A DNA stretch of 64,000 nucleotides from NCBI RefSeq assembly GCF_001921865.1, contig NZ_MSCT01000010.1:124001-188000 (forward strand), written 5' to 3'. The first letter of the stretch is position 1. Every line of letters starts with the position of its first letter. The translations under genes were made by a program, and so were the position numbers. The notes under the pieces were generated by a model, which saw nothing but the letters and a program-made list of their open reading frames with translations, made no database searches and was not told the DNA's origin. Positions 37,478 to 45,713 of the stretch are shown here, piece after piece. Source of the stretch: Pseudomonas chlororaphis. Lineage in GTDB: Bacteria; Pseudomonadota; Gammaproteobacteria; Pseudomonadales; Pseudomonadaceae.

Positions 37478-37594
37478 GGCAAACTCCGCAAACCATCAGG
37501 TGAGCCGCAAAAGGAACGTGAGCGCGGCGTGAGGCGAGAGAGTTTACTGGCAAATCGGTTGTGGGGCGCGCTCGGATGGCCGATCGCGCAGTCG

Positions 37595-37960
37595 TTATTG
37601 GTGGCTGGCGGTCAGTGGCGGAGGAAGCTGGGCTGCCTGGGCGCGGGGGATCGGTTCCCAGGTCACCTGGATCCCGTTCGGCAGGCTGACCGGATCGCCC
37701 GTCGTGATGCTGATGGCGAAGGCCTGAACCACCTGCTCGTCGACAGTCCGGCCCAGTACGTAGTGTTCGTCGCGAGCCCTGTACCAGATCCCGCCCAGGT
37801 GCAGCCAGGTGTTGCCGCTGACATGGCGCGGGTAAAAGGCGCCGATGGGCCGCGCCAGGTCCTGCGCGCGGTTGCCGAACACTCTGTGGATCGCCGCGGT
37901 CAGCGGCAGCACTACGCCCTGGCTGTTCCGGCGGTGTTCGGCGTGGGGTCGATAAAACAT
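37595..37960 (-). CDS. Hypothetical protein
   Basis: A 121-residue protein from ATG 37960 with a GGAG site 8 nt upstream. It contains the motif VLPLTAAIHRVFGNRAQDLARP and the aromatic block SGNTWLHLGGIWYRARDEHYVL, suggesting a small beta domain. There is no signal peptide and no recognised family. It is separated from sbcD by 117 bp. Confidence 0.65.
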   Translation of the reverse strand: MFYRPHAEHRRNSQGVVLPLTAAIHRVFGNRAQDLARPIGAFYPRHVSGNTWLHLGGIWYRARDEHYVLGRTVDEQVVQAFAISITTGDPVSLPNGIQVTWEPIPRAQAAQLPPPLTASHQ

Positions 37961-38017
37961 CCATGGCTCCGCTGTGGCATGAGGTCATAGCTTTTATAGC
38001 TGAGAATTCCACGCTTC

Positions 38018-38473
38018 TCAGGCGAACGCCGACGCGATGAAGGCCTCCAGCGTGCGCTCTTCCAGGATCTCGATGGAGAAGTGGCCGAAACGCTTGGGCA
38101 GCCAGATGATGCGGGTCCCGGAAGGGGATTGCAGGTTGGCGCGGGTCAGGGGGTTGCCGTTCTCGTCTTCCGGCTGGACCCCGGAGGCGAGCAATTCGTC
38201 GTAGGCCAGTTCGATGTCCGGGGTCGAGTAGCAGTGGCGGTAGATCATGCCCTCGCCAGCGCTGTCCAGCAGTTGCTTGAGGTTGCCCGCCAACGGCTGG
38301 ACCAGCATGAAACGCTCCTGGCCAATCAGCGCGACGGCGTAGCGCACATGCAGGCCGCCGCGTTCCCAGACAAGCGTGCTGGAGATCCGGGCTTTGAGGA
38401 TCTGTGCGTAATAGGCGCAGGCCGCTTCCAGGTCCTGCACCAGGACGTCCACGTGACTGAACTTCAACTCCAT
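38018..38473 (-). CDS. VOC (glyoxalase/bleomycin-resistance fold) protein
   Basis: Cytoplasmic protein of 151 residues (MELKFSHVDVLVQDLEAACA), with a GGGAGA ribosome site. Two beta-alpha-beta-beta-beta modules are visible; candidate metal ligands are the His in FSHVDV and the Glu in FSIEILEE. The VOC superfamily includes glyoxalase I, dioxygenases and antibiotic-binding proteins; the reaction here is unknown. Confidence 0.85.
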   Translation of the reverse strand: MELKFSHVDVLVQDLEAACAYYAQILKARISSTLVWERGGLHVRYAVALIGQERFMLVQPLAGNLKQLLDSAGEGMIYRHCYSTPDIELAYDELLASGVQPEDENGNPLTRANLQSPSGTRIIWLPKRFGHFSIEILEERTLEAFIASAFA

Positions 38474-38629
38474 CGAATTTCTCCCAACGAACCGGCCCCC
38501 ATGGTAGCCAGGCCCGCTGCGGAATTCGACGGCTGTTTCCGACGTTATGCGCGGGTGGCGCGCCATCGGCGCCTGGTTCTCCATGTGAAGCTGGTATCAT
38601 CCGGCGACTTGAAAACCCGGTAAAGCAGC

Positions 38630-38791
38630 ATGAATCGTCGTAAAAAAATAAAGCAGTTGTTAACGGCACACGCGAAAAAGGCCAGTGCCAAATTGGCGCC
38701 GAAAAGCAAACCCAAGTACATCAGCAAGGCTGACCGCTTGAAGCTGGACGCCGAAGCCGGTCAAGACTCGACCCTCTCTCCCGAAAGCTGA
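38630..38791 (+). CDS. DUF2986 small basic protein
   Basis: A 53-residue, strongly basic protein starting MNRRKKIKQLLTAHAKKASA, with lysine-rich repeats followed by an acidic tail. It matches the proteobacterial family DUF2986. Its charge and size suggest RNA or ribosome binding, which is inference. It was too short for ordinary gene length cut-offs but has a clear family pattern. Confidence 0.8.
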   Translation: MNRRKKIKQLLTAHAKKASAKLAPKSKPKYISKADRLKLDAEAGQDSTLSPES

Positions 38792-38827
38792 TCCCAGGCG
38801 CAGTACTGCGACAGGGCCAAACGGACA

Positions 38828-39355
38828 TCAACGTGGGTAAATACCGAGCCCATAAGTCACCCAACTGACAAGCGATGTGCAGGCGGGATACAGCGCCATG
38901 CCGATGAGGCATTGCCCGACAAGGGTCCACCAAGGGTGACGTACTCGCGAGGTCCTGCCAGCAAGCCACCGCTCGGACAGTAGAAACAGCACCAGCATCA
39001 GCGGATAGGCAAACAGCCCGAACAGCCAAAACCCTGCGGTGTCGTCGCGTTTCATAAGCCAGGAAACAAATCCAAAGGCGAACGCGACCCACGCTAGGGA
39101 GAAAATCAACACTCTGACCACGATCATTTGACTGAACTCGCTTCCTGCGGTTGTTCCACCAGCGTAGCGAAGAGTTTCAGGCGCGTTCCATCTGACAAAC
39201 GTCACGTCCCTTTCCCATTCCACTACGGCCGCACTGAGTCGCCCCAGTGTGATAGAGGCGCTGAGTGTCTGCTTTTGGCCGTCGACAACCTTCAACTCCC
39301 CAGCGTCACCCTTGGCGGATACCACGCGTCCGCAGTCGCAGATACAGCCTTTCAA
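38828..39355 (-). CDS. Putative membrane protein, unknown, possibly remodelled at its start
   Basis: Up to 175 residues, with a polar N-terminal part of about 78 residues and then three or four membrane segments (VLIFSLAWVAFAFGFVSWLM, FWLFGLFAYPLMLVLFLLSE, LVGQCLIGMALYPACTSLVS). The start is uncertain: ATG 39355 overlaps the upstream gene by 50 nt, while an in-frame GTG at 39325 shortens the overlap to about 20 nt. Base use is more AT-rich than the surrounding operons. No family is recognised. Confidence 0.55.
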   Translation of the reverse strand: MKGCICDCGRVVSAKGDAGELKVVDGQKQTLSASITLGRLSAAVVEWERDVTFVRWNAPETLRYAGGTTAGSEFSQMIVVRVLIFSLAWVAFAFGFVSWLMKRDDTAGFWLFGLFAYPLMLVLFLLSERWLAGRTSRVRHPWWTLVGQCLIGMALYPACTSLVSWVTYGLGIYPR

Positions 39356-39692
39356 GCAGGTGCTTGCCGCTCTGCCAACGGGCTGCCAGCCCGCGATCCT
39401 GGTACTCCTCGAACAGCTCGAAACGCGCCAGGCGCAGGCCGTCGATGTACCGCGCCAGGCAGTCGGGATGGGCCAGCCGGGACAGGGCGGCCTCGAGTAC
39501 AGGATAGGGCTGGCTGGAGCGGACGACCCAACCCAGCTCGGTCTGCTCGGCGTTGCAGAACAGTAACTGGCAGCGGGCGATCAGTTGTTGTTCGAGCAGC
39601 GCGCCCAGCCGAGGGCGCAGCTGGTTGGACGGCAGGCTGGTGTTGCTCAAGTGGGTGACGAGCAAAAAACGCGTGTGGTAGGGAGTGCTCAA
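39306..39692 (-). CDS. Hypothetical protein, TTG start
   Basis: A 128-residue cytoplasmic protein read from TTG 39692 (MSTPYHTRFLLVTHLSNTSL); no in-frame ATG follows, so the TTG is the only usable start and a CAGGA purine tract lies just before it. The composition is Arg/Leu-rich with blocks LIARCQLLFCNAEQTELGW and ARFELFEEYQDRGLAARW. Function is unknown. It follows the Bat operon on the same strand. Confidence 0.6.
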   Translation of the reverse strand: MSTPYHTRFLLVTHLSNTSLPSNQLRPRLGALLEQQLIARCQLLFCNAEQTELGWVVRSSQPYPVLEAALSRLAHPDCLARYIDGLRLARFELFEEYQDRGLAARWQSGKHLLERLYLRLRTRGIRQG

Positions 39693-39797
39693 GATCCTGG
39701 CCTGCCTCGGTGGGAGAGAGCAGGGATTAGCTACTCTCGCCGCGCACTGCGGAATCAGACAATTCTGAAAGCAGCGGCCGGCCAGGGGCTCGCCGGC

Positions 39798-41453
39798 TTA
39801 CTTCGGATACAGCGGCGGCAGGCTGCTGGTGTCGGCGACCGGGTCCTGCACGCGTTCGGCGATCGGGATGGTGCGGATCGCCCGCCACAGTTCCTCGCCT
39901 TGCCAGTACTGGCCGGTTTCGCTGTAGAGCGCGCCGTTCAGGCCGTCCAGGGCATCGGACAGGGGCACGAAGCGCGCCGCCATGTCGGCCAGGGTTTCCG
40001 GTTGCTGGCGAGCCCAGGCGTCGAGGGCCTGGCGGGTGGCCTGGGGGTCGTTGGCCAGGCAGGCGCGCTTGAGGTCGTCGAGCAGGGTCCGTGGGCTCGG
40101 GCCGGTCTGCGCGGCCCGCAGGATCGCCGGTTGCCAGCGCGCCCGCCACCACAGGCCGAAGCCCAGCAGGGTGGTGCAGGCGAAGATCAGGGTGCTGAGT
40201 TTCCAGGCCCAGAGGCTGCCGTCGTTGGCAGTGCCGTCGGCTGGTGTAGCACCGGCGGGCGTGTCGACCACCAGGCTCGGGTTGTTCGCCACTTGCAGGG
40301 TGCGCGCCGGCAGGCTGCTGCGTTCCAGGTGGTCTTCATGGGTGTTCCACCAGACCACTTCCACCGCCGGCAGCTCGATGGCGCCGCTGCGGTTGGGCAC
40401 CAGGGCCTGGCTGTCTTCGCGGCTGCCGATCAACCCGCGGTCGCTAACCTGGCTGCTCAGTTGCGGCTGGTCCGGGTAGCTGCGCAGGCCGTTGGCTTCG
40501 GTGACCGGCAGCGGCGGCAGTTGCGAGCCGGACAGGCCTTCGGCCTTGAGGACCAGGCTGCGGGTCAGGGACTCGCCGACCTGGCTCTGCTCTGGCTCGG
40601 GGCTCCAGCTTTCCCCCAGGCTCAGGCTGCGGGCCGGCAGCCAGGGCGCGTCGGCCGGGTATTCGGCGGGCTTGGCCCGGACTGTCAGCGGCATCTGCGC
40701 GGAGCTGACGTGCATCAGCTTGCCCGGTTTCAGGCCCAGGGGCGCCGGGTTCTGGCTGTTCGCGGCGTCGGCCAGGGTGGCGCTGAAGGTCAGGGCCGGG
40801 ATCTGCAGCACGCCGCTGTGCTGGGGAAAGATCGCGTAGCGGGTCTCGATCACGCCGTGGCGCACGCCGTTGATGACTTTTTCGTAGGTGCGCGGCTCGC
40901 CGAGCTGCTCGACCCGGGCATCGCTGATCTGCAACGGCGTCAGGCTGCTGTCGTCGTACAGCGACACCGAGTGGTAGATGTGCAGGGTCAGCACGGCCTG
41001 GGCCTGGACGTAGACGCTGTCCTGGTCGAGGCTGGCGTCGATGAACACCGGCTCCAGCGGCGCGCTGTCGTTGCGGCTCTCGCTTTGCAGCACCTGCAGG
41101 GAGATCGGCTGGCTTTGCACGTCGCCCAGTTGCAGGGCCGGGATCACTACGCTGCCGGTGGTCCGGGGCAGCAGGGTAATGATCCAGCGGGTGATGGCGC
41201 GGTTGTCGCCGCTGAGGCTGGTCAGCTGGTTGACCTGGCGCGTGCCCCGGACCTCGAACTGCGCTTGCAGGGGCGTGAGGTCGGGTTTGCCGAACAGCGT
41301 GACGTCGTTGGATTCCAGGGTCAGCTCGACGGTTTCCCCGGAGTTCACGCGGCTGCGGTCGACGCTGGCGAGCAGCCCTTCGGCCCGGGCCTCGAAGGCG
41401 CCGAGCAGCAGCGTCAGCACAAGCGTGAACGAGAGGGCGGTGCGGCGGGTCAT
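39798..41453 (-). CDS. BatD-like oxygen-tolerance protein
   Basis: Exported, membrane-anchored protein of 551 residues, last gene of the MoxR operon. It has a signal peptide (RTALSFTLVLTLLLGAFEAR), immunoglobulin-like BatD repeats (DRSRVNSGETVELTLES, TRWIITLLPRTTGSVVIPAL) and a C-terminal membrane segment (LWAWKLSTLIFACTTLLGFG) followed by a cytoplasmic tail. In Bacteroides and Leptospira Bat proteins affect aerotolerance and envelope integrity; the exact role in pseudomonads is unclear. It overlaps the VWA-TPR gene by 4 nt. Confidence 0.9.
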   Translation of the reverse strand: MTRRTALSFTLVLTLLLGAFEARAEGLLASVDRSRVNSGETVELTLESNDVTLFGKPDLTPLQAQFEVRGTRQVNQLTSLSGDNRAITRWIITLLPRTTGSVVIPALQLGDVQSQPISLQVLQSESRNDSAPLEPVFIDASLDQDSVYVQAQAVLTLHIYHSVSLYDDSSLTPLQISDARVEQLGEPRTYEKVINGVRHGVIETRYAIFPQHSGVLQIPALTFSATLADAANSQNPAPLGLKPGKLMHVSSAQMPLTVRAKPAEYPADAPWLPARSLSLGESWSPEPEQSQVGESLTRSLVLKAEGLSGSQLPPLPVTEANGLRSYPDQPQLSSQVSDRGLIGSREDSQALVPNRSGAIELPAVEVVWWNTHEDHLERSSLPARTLQVANNPSLVVDTPAGATPADGTANDGSLWAWKLSTLIFACTTLLGFGLWWRARWQPAILRAAQTGPSPRTLLDDLKRACLANDPQATRQALDAWARQQPETLADMAARFVPLSDALDGLNGALYSETGQYWQGEELWRAIRTIPIAERVQDPVADTSSLPPLYPK

Positions 41454-43207
41454 CGAATTTTTCCCTGATCCTGATGTTGTTGCTGTTCGTACCAGAACTT
41501 GCGGCGCAGCAGTTCGCCCGGGTCGTCCGGGATCTTGCGCAGCCATTGTTCCAGCGCCTGGCGGTGCTCGCCGTCGAAATTGTCCTGGGCCTTGCGCAGC
41601 GGCGGCGTGGTGGTCTGCTCGTTGTCCAGTTCGCTGCCGGGCACCGTGTCGTTGCCGGGGGTGGCGACTTCCTCGTCGGTCGATGCCTCGGCCGTGGCCG
41701 GCTGCTCGGTCTGCGCTGGCGGCTGGCCCGGCGTCGTCGGGGCCTGGCTCGCCGCCCCGGCGGGCGGTTGCCGGGTTTCGTCGTTGTCGTCGGTTTCGCC
41801 CTTGGCCGGCGTTTCCGGTGGTTCCGGTTCGGCTTCTTGCAGCAGGCGTTCGACCAGGGCCTTGTTCTTTTGCGCCACCGCCAACTCCGGTTGCAGTTCC
41901 AGGGCCTGTTCGTAGGCGTCCAGCGCGGCGTCCAGCTCGCCGCTCCGGGCCAGGGCATTGCCACGATTGTAGTGGGCGCGGGCGTCGTTGCCTTCGGCGA
42001 AACGCTGAGCGGCAGCGGCATAGTTGCCGGCCTCGTACAGCGCCACCCCTTGCCACTGCGGGTCCTGGAAGTGCCTGGCCGCTTCGCCGGGCCGCTGCTG
42101 CTCCAGCAGGCGCTGGCCCTGTTGGTCGGGGCGCAACCACAGGTCGCCGAACTCGAAGGCATAGCTGGGCTGGGGCAGGGCGAACAGCAACAGCGGCAGG
42201 CAGAACAGCCAGCCGCGGCGCCCGGCGCAGGCGGCCAGCAGCAACAGCGGCAGGAGCAGCCAGTAACCCTGGTCGGCCCAGGTGTCCAGGCGCAGGGTCT
42301 GGCCGTCGTTGCGCAGGTTCTGCGGGCCGTTGAGCAGGCCCAGGCCGCGTAGGTCGTTGTCGTCCAGGCGCGCCGGGCGGTAACGGCCGCCGACGCTGCC
42401 GATGAATTGCTTCAGGCTCGGGCTGTCGAGGCGCGCCATGAGGATCGCGCCCTGGTCGTCCTTGAGGAAACTGCCGTCTTCCTGGGCCACCGGCGAGCCC
42501 TGGCGGCTGCCGATCCCCAGCATCAACAGTTGCGGCGCCTGGCCGCCGAGGGCCTGGCGAATGCCCTGGCGTTCCTGCTCGCTCAAGGACGAGCCGATCA
42601 GCAGGACCCGGCCCTGGCCCAGCGCGCCCTGGTCCAGCAGCTTCAAGGCCTTGTGCAGCGCCAGGTCGGCGCGCTGGCCGGGCTGGGGCATGATCGACGG
42701 CTTGAGGGCCTCGAGCAGATTGCGGCTGGTGGCCAGGTCGTCCGACAGCGGCACCAGGGTGTGGGCGCTGCCGGCATAGACCACGATCGCCGTCTGCGCA
42801 TCGCTGCGTGCTTGCAGCAGGTCGAACAGTTTGCGCCGGGCCTGTTCCAGGCGATTGGGCGAGACGTCGTTGGCGAGCATTTCCGGGGTCAGCTCCAGCA
42901 GCACCACCAGCGGGTCGGCGGGTTTCTGGCTGGTTTGTTCCACCCGTTGCCAGCTCGGGCCGAGCAGCGCCAGCACGGCCAGGATCCAGGCCAGGCCGAG
43001 GACGATCCACGGCAGCTTGCTTTCGCGGCCGTTGCCGCCGCTGAGCAGGGCGGCATGAAAGGCCGGCGGCAGGATCATCTGCCAGCGGCCGGCGCGCTTC
43101 TGCCGATGCCACAGTTGCCATAGCAGCCAGCCGAGCAGCGGCAACAGCAACAGCCACCCGGGACGGAACCAGTGGGGCCAGAGTTCGGCCCAGAACGCGG
43201 CGTTCAT
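41450..43207 (-). CDS. VWA-TPR membrane protein (BatB/BatC-like) with degenerate MIDAS
   Basis: A 585-residue protein. Two N-terminal membrane segments (GWLLLLPLLGWLLWQLW and LPWIVLGLAWILAVLALL) precede a von Willebrand A domain, then a further membrane pair near residue 330-360, TPR repeats (ALYEAGNYAAAAQRF, AHYNRGNALARSGELDAAL) and a disordered acidic tail. The metal site that should read D-x-S-x-S is E105-L-T107-P-E109 (LLELTPEML), so metal-dependent ligand binding may be lost or altered. The neighbouring VWA protein keeps the normal motif. It overlaps both flanking genes by 4 nt. Confidence 0.9.
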   Translation of the reverse strand: MNAAFWAELWPHWFRPGWLLLLPLLGWLLWQLWHRQKRAGRWQMILPPAFHAALLSGGNGRESKLPWIVLGLAWILAVLALLGPSWQRVEQTSQKPADPLVVLLELTPEMLANDVSPNRLEQARRKLFDLLQARSDAQTAIVVYAGSAHTLVPLSDDLATSRNLLEALKPSIMPQPGQRADLALHKALKLLDQGALGQGRVLLIGSSLSEQERQGIRQALGGQAPQLLMLGIGSRQGSPVAQEDGSFLKDDQGAILMARLDSPSLKQFIGSVGGRYRPARLDDNDLRGLGLLNGPQNLRNDGQTLRLDTWADQGYWLLLPLLLLAACAGRRGWLFCLPLLLFALPQPSYAFEFGDLWLRPDQQGQRLLEQQRPGEAARHFQDPQWQGVALYEAGNYAAAAQRFAEGNDARAHYNRGNALARSGELDAALDAYEQALELQPELAVAQKNKALVERLLQEAEPEPPETPAKGETDDNDETRQPPAGAASQAPTTPGQPPAQTEQPATAEASTDEEVATPGNDTVPGSELDNEQTTTPPLRKAQDNFDGEHRQALEQWLRKIPDDPGELLRRKFWYEQQQHQDQGKIR

Positions 43208-44280
43208 CGGCGCCTCCGCAGGCGCAGGCGCTTGAGCCGTTCACGCCAGTGGGGCAGCGGTTGCAGGAAACGCCGGCGGCTGAAAAAACGTTGCAGCGGA
43301 TGGTCCGGCCAGCGCTCGCGCACCACCAGTAGGACGCTCAGCAGCAGCGCCGCGGCCAGCGGCCAGCTGTACAGCGCCTGCGCCGGACGGGCCTGGGTCG
43401 GCTGCTGGGCCACCGGCTCCAGTTGGTCGAGGGTGTCCTTGATCGCTTGCAACTCCTGGCCGTCGCGAGCGCGGAAATAGCGTCCGCCGGTGGCTTCGGC
43501 GATCTCCTTGAGCGCCGGCTCGTCCAGGTCCAGGCTCGGGTTGACGCCGAGAAAGCCCAGGGTGGCGCTTTGCTCCGGGTCGGCGCCGATGCCGATCGGG
43601 TAGATCTTCACGCCTTCTTCGGCGGCCAGGCGAGCGGCGGTCAGCGGGTCGATCTCGCCGCCGTTGTTGGCGCCGTCGGTGACCAGGATCAGCACCCGGC
43701 TCTGCGCCGGCCGCTGGCGCAGGCGCTTGAGCGCCAGGCCGATGGCGTCGCCGATGGCGGTGTTCTTGCCGGCGATGCCGATCTTCGCTTCGTCCAGCCA
43801 GACGCGCACGGTACGCCGGTCGAAGGTCAGCGGCGCTTGCAGGTAGGCCTTGCTGCCGAACAGGATCAGGCCGACCCGGTCGCCCTCGCGGCTTTCCAGG
43901 AAATCGCCGAGCAGGTGCTGGACCAGGTTCAGGCGGCTGACGTCTTCGTCCTGCCATTGCATGTCGGGGAAGTCCATGGAGCCCGAGACGTCCACCGCCA
44001 CCAGCAGGTCGCGGCCGCTGGCGGCCACCGGCAAGGGTTCGCCGAGCCATTGCGGGCGGGCGGCGGCGAGCAGCAGCAACGACCACAGGACAATGAACGG
44101 CGCCTGCTGGCGCCAGGTCGGCAGGTGGGTGCGGGCGCGGCGCTTGGCCAGGCCTTCCAGGTCGCTGAGGAAGCTGACCTTGAGCGCCGGCTCGCCGCTG
44201 TCGGCCACCGGCAGCAAGGCGCGCAGCAGCCAGGGCAACGGCGCCAGGGCGAAGATCCACGACCAGGCGAACTCAAACAT
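43204..44280 (-). CDS. VWA domain membrane protein (BatA-like)
   Basis: A 358-residue protein with a BatA N-terminal membrane region (FEFAWSWIFALAPLPWLLRA and FIVLWSLLLLAAARPQWL), a VWA domain with an intact MIDAS D97-V-S99-G-S101 (VAVDVSGSM) and supporting TDGANNGGEIDP, and a C-terminal membrane segment (LYSWPLAAALLLSVLLVV). It is expected to display its VWA domain and to be acted on by the MoxR ATPase. It overlaps the DUF4381 gene by 8 nt and the VWA-TPR gene by 4 nt. Confidence 0.93.
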   Translation of the reverse strand: MFEFAWSWIFALAPLPWLLRALLPVADSGEPALKVSFLSDLEGLAKRRARTHLPTWRQQAPFIVLWSLLLLAAARPQWLGEPLPVAASGRDLLVAVDVSGSMDFPDMQWQDEDVSRLNLVQHLLGDFLESREGDRVGLILFGSKAYLQAPLTFDRRTVRVWLDEAKIGIAGKNTAIGDAIGLALKRLRQRPAQSRVLILVTDGANNGGEIDPLTAARLAAEEGVKIYPIGIGADPEQSATLGFLGVNPSLDLDEPALKEIAEATGGRYFRARDGQELQAIKDTLDQLEPVAQQPTQARPAQALYSWPLAAALLLSVLLVVRERWPDHPLQRFFSRRRFLQPLPHWRERLKRLRLRRRR

Positions 44281-44767
44281 GTTTGCGAATCCAGGTTTCC
44301 ACCGCCTGGGTCAGGCCGGCGATGGCCTTGTCGTCCAGCTTGCACTCGGGCTTGTAGGCGCCTTCCACCAGCACCATCCAGCGCGTGAGGCCGGCCGCCG
44401 GGCAGCGGTTGTCAAGGAACGCCAGCCACTTGCGGCCGTTGAGGGTGTGGCTCTGGCTGTAGGGGTAATGGTTGCGGCACAGGCGCTTGAGCAGGCCGTT
44501 GAGTTGTTGCAGCCAGGCGCCGGCGGGCGCGCCGTCGTAGGGTTTGGGCAGCAGCGCCAGTTCGGCCAGGGCCGCCAGGCGTACCGGGTCCAGCGGCTGC
44601 TCGGCGCGGGGCAGGGCACGCTTGCGCGGCCACCGGCGCTTGAGCCGCCACAGGCCGAAACCCAGCAGCGGCAGCAACGCCAGCAGCAACCACCAGCCCG
44701 GCGCCGGCGGCCACAGGCCGATGGCGGGCGGGGCGAGCAGCGGTTGCAACTGCTCCAGGCTGCTCAT
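44273..44767 (-). CDS. DUF4381 membrane protein
   Basis: A 164-residue protein from ATG 44767 (MSSLEQLQPLLAPPAIGLWP), with one membrane segment (PGWWLLLALLPLLGFGLWRL) and a cytoplasmic helical domain (LCRNHYPYSQSHTLNGRKWL). It is the small conserved companion of MoxR-DUF58-VWA operons. Start and stop overlap neighbours by 4 and 8 nt, which supports fixed stoichiometry. Confidence 0.9.
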   Translation of the reverse strand: MSSLEQLQPLLAPPAIGLWPPAPGWWLLLALLPLLGFGLWRLKRRWPRKRALPRAEQPLDPVRLAALAELALLPKPYDGAPAGAWLQQLNGLLKRLCRNHYPYSQSHTLNGRKWLAFLDNRCPAAGLTRWMVLVEGAYKPECKLDDKAIAGLTQAVETWIRKHV

Positions 44768-45708
44768 TGGGCTTTCCCCGGGCGTTGCGGGTTGAGGTAT
44801 TCGCGCAGTTGCTCGACCATTTCGCTCTGGGTGCTCAAGGGCATCAGCAGCACCCGCAGCTTTTGCGCCAGCCGTTCCCAGCGGGCGATGCGCGCTTCGC
44901 TCTGCGCGCGGTAGGCCTGGCGCAGTTCGTAGTTGAGGGTGTCCAGTTCCAGTTGCGCGCCGCGTTCGGCGAAACGCAGCAGGCCGGCGGCGGGCAGGGC
45001 GTGGTCCAGCGGGTCGGAGAGCGGCATCAGCAGCAGGTCGCAATGCCGCGACAGCAAGCTCAATTGTTGTTCGGCGGCGTCGCTCAGGGCGCGTTCGTCG
45101 CAGATCACGATCACCAGGCTGCCGGGGCGCAGCACTTCGCGGCCGCGGCGCAACGCGGTGCCGAGGGCGTCGCGCTCGGGTTCGGTCTCGCTGTGCAGCG
45201 ACTGGTTGACCCGCACCAGGCGGTTGAGCAATTGCAGCAGGCTCTGCTTGCTGCGCCGCGGCTTGATTTCGTAGTGCTCGTCGTCGCCGAACACCAGGCC
45301 GCCGACCCGGTCGTTGTGCCCCAGGGCGGCCCAGCCGATCAGGCTCGCGGCCTGGGCGGCGAGCACCGACTTGAACATCAGCCCGGACCCGAAGAACAGC
45401 CGCCGGCTCTGCTCGACCATGATGAAGATCGGCCGCTCGCGCTCTTCGTGGAACAGCTTGGTGTGGGGTTCCTGGGTGCGCGCGGTGACGCGCCAGTCGA
45501 TGCTGCGCACATCGTCGCCGGCCTGGTAGACCCGCACCTGGTCGAAGTCGACGCCGCGCCCGCGCAGCTTGGAGTGGTGCAGGCCGATCAGCGGGCTGCG
45601 CTGGCTCGGCGTGGAAAACAGCTGCACCTCGCGCACGCGGTGGCGCATCTCGATCAGTTCGGCGAGGCTGGTGCGGATGCCGGGGGCATCGACGGTGCTG
45701 GCGTTCAT
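44764..45708 (-). CDS. DUF58 protein
   Basis: A 314-residue protein from ATG 45708 (MNASTVDAPGIRTSLAELIE). The DUF58 core is seen in KLRGRGVDFDQVRVYQAGDD, followed by VRSIDWRVTAR and FHEERERPIFIMVEQSRR; the last part resembles a VWA fold. DUF58 proteins are the usual second gene of MoxR operons and may be the client or adaptor of the ATPase. It lies 5 bp after moxR. Confidence 0.93.
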   Translation of the reverse strand: MNASTVDAPGIRTSLAELIEMRHRVREVQLFSTPSQRSPLIGLHHSKLRGRGVDFDQVRVYQAGDDVRSIDWRVTARTQEPHTKLFHEERERPIFIMVEQSRRLFFGSGLMFKSVLAAQAASLIGWAALGHNDRVGGLVFGDDEHYEIKPRRSKQSLLQLLNRLVRVNQSLHSETEPERDALGTALRRGREVLRPGSLVIVICDERALSDAAEQQLSLLSRHCDLLLMPLSDPLDHALPAAGLLRFAERGAQLELDTLNYELRQAYRAQSEARIARWERLAQKLRVLLMPLSTQSEMVEQLREYLNPQRPGKAQ

Positions 45709-45713
45709 CGGGG

